A stretch of DNA of 7,560 nucleotides from Desulfobacca acetoxidans (GTDB taxonomy: Bacteria; Desulfobacterota; Desulfobaccia; Desulfobaccales; 0-14-0-80-60-11), in contig DZCR01000151.1 of NCBI GenBank assembly GCA_022736495.1, positions 1 through 7,560 on the forward strand, given 5' to 3'. This document shows, one piece after another, positions 5,808 to 7,560 of the stretch (the first letter of the stretch is position 1; each line of letters begins with the position of its first letter). The notes below the pieces were generated by a model. It was not told where the DNA came from, did no database searches, and saw only the letters and a program-made list of their open reading frames with translations. A program made the translations under genes and the position numbers.

Positions 5808-6323
5808 CTATAACAGCAAGGCCCCCATAACCCCCGCAGCTATAATAATCAGGCTGGGGTCGATCTTGGTAAAGGTGAGGAGCGCAAAGCTCACCACCGC
5901 GATACCCTTGGTCAGCGGGCCAGTAATGGAACTCTGGCTTAAAAAGATCAGGACTGCCGCCAAGAGACCCACAACCGCCGGCTTGATCCCGGCAAAACCG
6001 GCCATGACCCACCACAACTCTTTATACCGCAGGTAAAACTTCGTGACCAGGGTGACGATAATAATGCAAGGGAGGTAACTGGCGGCCATGGCGATCAGGG
6101 CCCCGGCCAGGCCGCCGATCTTGAATCCCAAAAACGCGTTCATCACCGTCAGCGGCCCCGGCGTCACCTGGCCGATGGCGATGGCATCGATAAACTCTTT
6201 GTTGGTCAGCCATTGATAATTATTGACAAATTCCCTCTGGAGCATGGGAATCATGGCATAGCCACCCCCGATGGTCAGGGCGTTGATTACAAACAGAATG
6301 CCGGCCATTTTGAGCAGTTCCAT
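5808..6323 (-). CDS. Chromate transporter (CHR) family, short monodomain subunit 2
   Basis: Membrane protein of the chromate ion transporter family, 171 residues, the size of a monodomain (short-chain) CHR protein, which typically works as a pair. The N-terminal signature reads NALTIGGGYAMIPMLQREFV (about 14-33), then FIDAIAIGQVTPGPLTVMN (44-62) with the family's G-Q-x-(T)-P-G motif. Several hydrophobic spans follow to the C-terminus, including KPAVVGLLAAVLIFLS. Its ATG at 6323 abuts the stop of the partner gene (TAAATG), so translation is probably coupled and expression near stoichiometric. The stop codon TAG forms part of the next gene's ribosome site. Known members export chromate or sulfate-like anions; many environmental homologues have no tested substrate. 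Confidence 0.92.
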   Translation of the reverse strand: MELLKMAGILFVINALTIGGGYAMIPMLQREFVNNYQWLTNKEFIDAIAIGQVTPGPLTVMNAFLGFKIGGLAGALIAMAASYLPCIIIVTLVTKFYLRYKELWWVMAGFAGIKPAVVGLLAAVLIFLSQSSITGPLTKGIAVVSFALLTFTKIDPSLIIIAAGVMGALLL

Positions 6324-6854
6324 TTAACCCTTCCTGTACAGGACCAAACCCAAAAGGCCTGCCCCCAAAATGATGCCGATGGGATTAACCTTGAAGATAT
6401 CCAGGGCTACAAAGGCCCCGGCGGCCAGGGCGGCGCTCCGGTATTCCGTCACCAGCTTTATCAGCATCTTATAGACAATGGAGGCAAGTAAGCCCACTAC
6501 CGCCGCGGCCACACCTTGCATAACCGACTGGAGCAGCGGGTTGTCCTTCATGTGGAGATAGAAGGCCGCCAGTATGATGGCCAGCACGGTGCCGGTGAAG
6601 GACTGGCCCAAGGTCGCGGTCAGCGCTCCTTTGAGTTGCCGGAGCTTGTAGCCGATACAAATGCCGGTGTTGACGATGGGCGCACCGGGAGTCATTTGAC
6701 CGATGGCGAGGCTCTCCACGAACTCGTCGTGAGTAATCCACTTGCGCTTATCCACCAATTCGCGCTCGAAGAAGGGGATCATGGAATAAACGCCCCCGAA
6801 CGCAAAGGTCCCGATCTTAAAAAAGGCCAGAAAAATCTTTTTAAGCGTTGGCAT
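6324..6854 (-). CDS. Chromate transporter (CHR) family, short monodomain subunit 1
   Basis: First of the CHR pair, 176 residues. The signature blocks are FFKIGTFAFGGVYSMIPFFE (11-30), RELVDKRKWI (31-40) and ESLAIGQMTPGAPIVNTG (47-64), followed by hydrophobic spans near 80-101, 111-133 and 141-173. It is clearly related to the downstream subunit but not identical; known short-chain pairs insert in opposite orientations and act together. The ATG at 6854 is chosen because GGAG lies 6 bp upstream; ATG 6866 and TTG 6893 are in frame but less well supported. It is probably the first gene of a four-gene transcript (transporter, transporter, hydrolase, cation transporter). The 138-bp gap to the upstream gene leaves room for a promoter, but no good -35/-10 pair is visible. 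Confidence 0.92.
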   Translation of the reverse strand: MPTLKKIFLAFFKIGTFAFGGVYSMIPFFERELVDKRKWITHDEFVESLAIGQMTPGAPIVNTGICIGYKLRQLKGALTATLGQSFTGTVLAIILAAFYLHMKDNPLLQSVMQGVAAAVVGLLASIVYKMLIKLVTEYRSAALAAGAFVALDIFKVNPIGIILGAGLLGLVLYRKG

Positions 6855-6992
6855 GACGCGCTCCATTTTTGAGCATACCCCATCTCCAACCAATGTTGTG
6901 ATGATGAGAGATAAATACGTAATCAGTTCCGGCTGAGGGGCGCAGCGTGCCTCGAGGCCAGGCCGGCACTCTGGTTTTTAACGGAAAACCGC

Positions 6993-7451
6993 CTACCATT
7001 TCACGCGGTCCCCCACTTTGATGCCGTATTTGTCGGCAAAGCCGCCGGGCACTTCCAGGACATAGTTCACCGGCGTTGGTGAGGGCAGCTCCCCCGGAAA
7101 GGTCGAGGGTACGTTCCGGGTTATACCCGCCACCCCGCCATCCACAATCCAGACGAGGTCCAGGGGGAAACGCATTCCCCGCATGCAGAAGGTCTGCTGC
7201 TCAACGGCCGGCATAAAAAAAAGCATCCCCCGGCCCTCGGCCAACTCCCGGCGATAACTCAGGCCCAATTGGAGCCGCTCCGGGGTGCTCACCGCTTCAG
7301 CCTTCACTTTCACCTTGCCAATGCTCACCCAAAGCCAGGGGTTGCCGTGCTCGGAGACTTCCTGTCCCCCGGCCAATCCGGCCTCCCCCAGCAGGGCTGC
7401 CAGGAGCACCCCTAACAAAATCTGCGCCTTCATGATGCGGCCGACTGTCAT
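6993..7451 (-). CDS. Exported DUF192 family protein
   Basis: Small conserved protein of unknown molecular role. From ATG 7451 it has 152 residues. A signal peptide is evident: a short basic n-region (Arg5, Lys8), a hydrophobic core ILLGVLLAALLG, and a likely cleavage site near GLAGG-QE, so the mature protein should be periplasmic or extracellular. The DUF192 domain follows: VKVKAEAVSTPERLQLGLSY (47-66), GMLFFM (75-80), FCMRGMRFPLDLVWI (88-102), where many members have FWMKNT.I.LDI.F, and NYVLEVPGGFADKYGIKVGD (129-148). The AAGG about 5 bp before ATG 7451 favours this start; ATG 7433 and TTG 7475 are alternatives. It is on the same strand as the transporter cluster but 138 bp upstream, with no evident terminator between, so read-through is possible. 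Confidence 0.9.
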   Translation of the reverse strand: MTVGRIMKAQILLGVLLAALLGEAGLAGGQEVSEHGNPWLWVSIGKVKVKAEAVSTPERLQLGLSYRRELAEGRGMLFFMPAVEQQTFCMRGMRFPLDLVWIVDGGVAGITRNVPSTFPGELPSPTPVNYVLEVPGGFADKYGIKVGDRVKW

Positions 7452-7475
7452 CTGCACCTTCCGTACGGCTCCCAA

Positions 7476-7560
7476 CCTTCACCAGGCGCCATCTCAAAGT
7501 ACCGTGAACTAGTGGTATGTTTCGCAATTAACTACCGTTAACAGCGTTTGTATAAAGGGG
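7476..7560. other. Upstream region of the DUF192 gene, window edge
   Basis: No gene is visible here. On the minus strand it contains TTAAC-GGTA-GTTAA, a short dyad, and weak promoter-like hexamers that I do not consider convincing. Confidence 0.35.

Noticed and set aside
5794..6015. Hydrolase frame extended to 326 residues
   Set aside because: The extension lies inside the chromate transporter gene and has no domain character; AGGAG before ATG 5793 supports the shorter form.
6469..6872. Open frames overlapping the chromate transporter genes on both strands
   Set aside because: They are codon shadows of the conserved CHR genes, with no ribosome sites or motifs.
6940..6990. Possible terminator between the DUF192 and CHR genes (GTGCC...GGCAC and GGTTTT...AAAACC repeats)
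   Set aside because: Stems are only 5-6 bp, loops are long, and no T tract follows on the minus strand.

Overview
The window looks like a chromosomal segment of a GC-rich bacterium carrying a patch of AT-richer, probably acquired DNA. The housekeeping-like genes (deoxyhypusine-synthase-like protein, chromate-transporter pair, alpha/beta hydrolase, cation transporter, DUF192 protein) use GC-rich codons. The helicase at the left edge and the stretch of about 2.4-4.3 kb (IS remnant, HicBA-like module, long intergenic region) are visibly AT-richer. The lineage cannot be fixed from this sequence. A deltaproteobacterial (Desulfobacterota-like) origin is only a guess from gene content.

Layout. (1) 1-1212, + strand: the C-terminal part of a UvrD/PcrA/Rep-type SF1 helicase whose start lies outside the window. 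(2) 1305-2381, +: an intact bacterial deoxyhypusine-synthase-family protein that keeps the active-site lysine motif. (3) 2385-2864, +: a decayed 3' half of an IS1-family DDE transposase with a one-base frameshift. It begins a few bases after the synthase stop and ends one base from the stop of the convergent toxin gene. (4) 2866-3450, - strand: a HicB-like antitoxin and HicA-like toxin pair, stop abutting start, preceded by a good sigma70-type promoter whose spacer holds a two-tier palindrome (probable operator). (5) 3451-3943: a long AT-rich region without a convincing gene, but with a strong orphan rho-independent terminator and other hairpins. (6) 3944-4183, -: a small unknown gene with a TTG start. 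(7) 4329-6854, -: a tight four-gene cluster reading chromate transporter subunit 1, subunit 2, alpha/beta hydrolase, short CDF-type cation transporter with a Cys-rich tail. (8) 6993-7451, -: a secreted DUF192 protein.

How it fits together. The cluster at 4329-6854 is probably one transcript: the two short CHR proteins abut as TAAATG, and the other gaps are 14 and 28 bp. It suggests an anion/metal export or stress unit of the inner membrane. The HicBA pair is a self-contained toxin-antitoxin module next to IS debris. With the low-GC helicase this suggests an accessory or island boundary. I see no CRISPR array, tRNA or rRNA. No clearly new multi-gene system is demonstrable. The best leads are the HicBA promoter/operator with an unusual antitoxin C-terminus, the IS-trimmed hicA end, the orphan terminator, and the CDF protein whose usual cytoplasmic domain is replaced by a CxCxxCxC tail.
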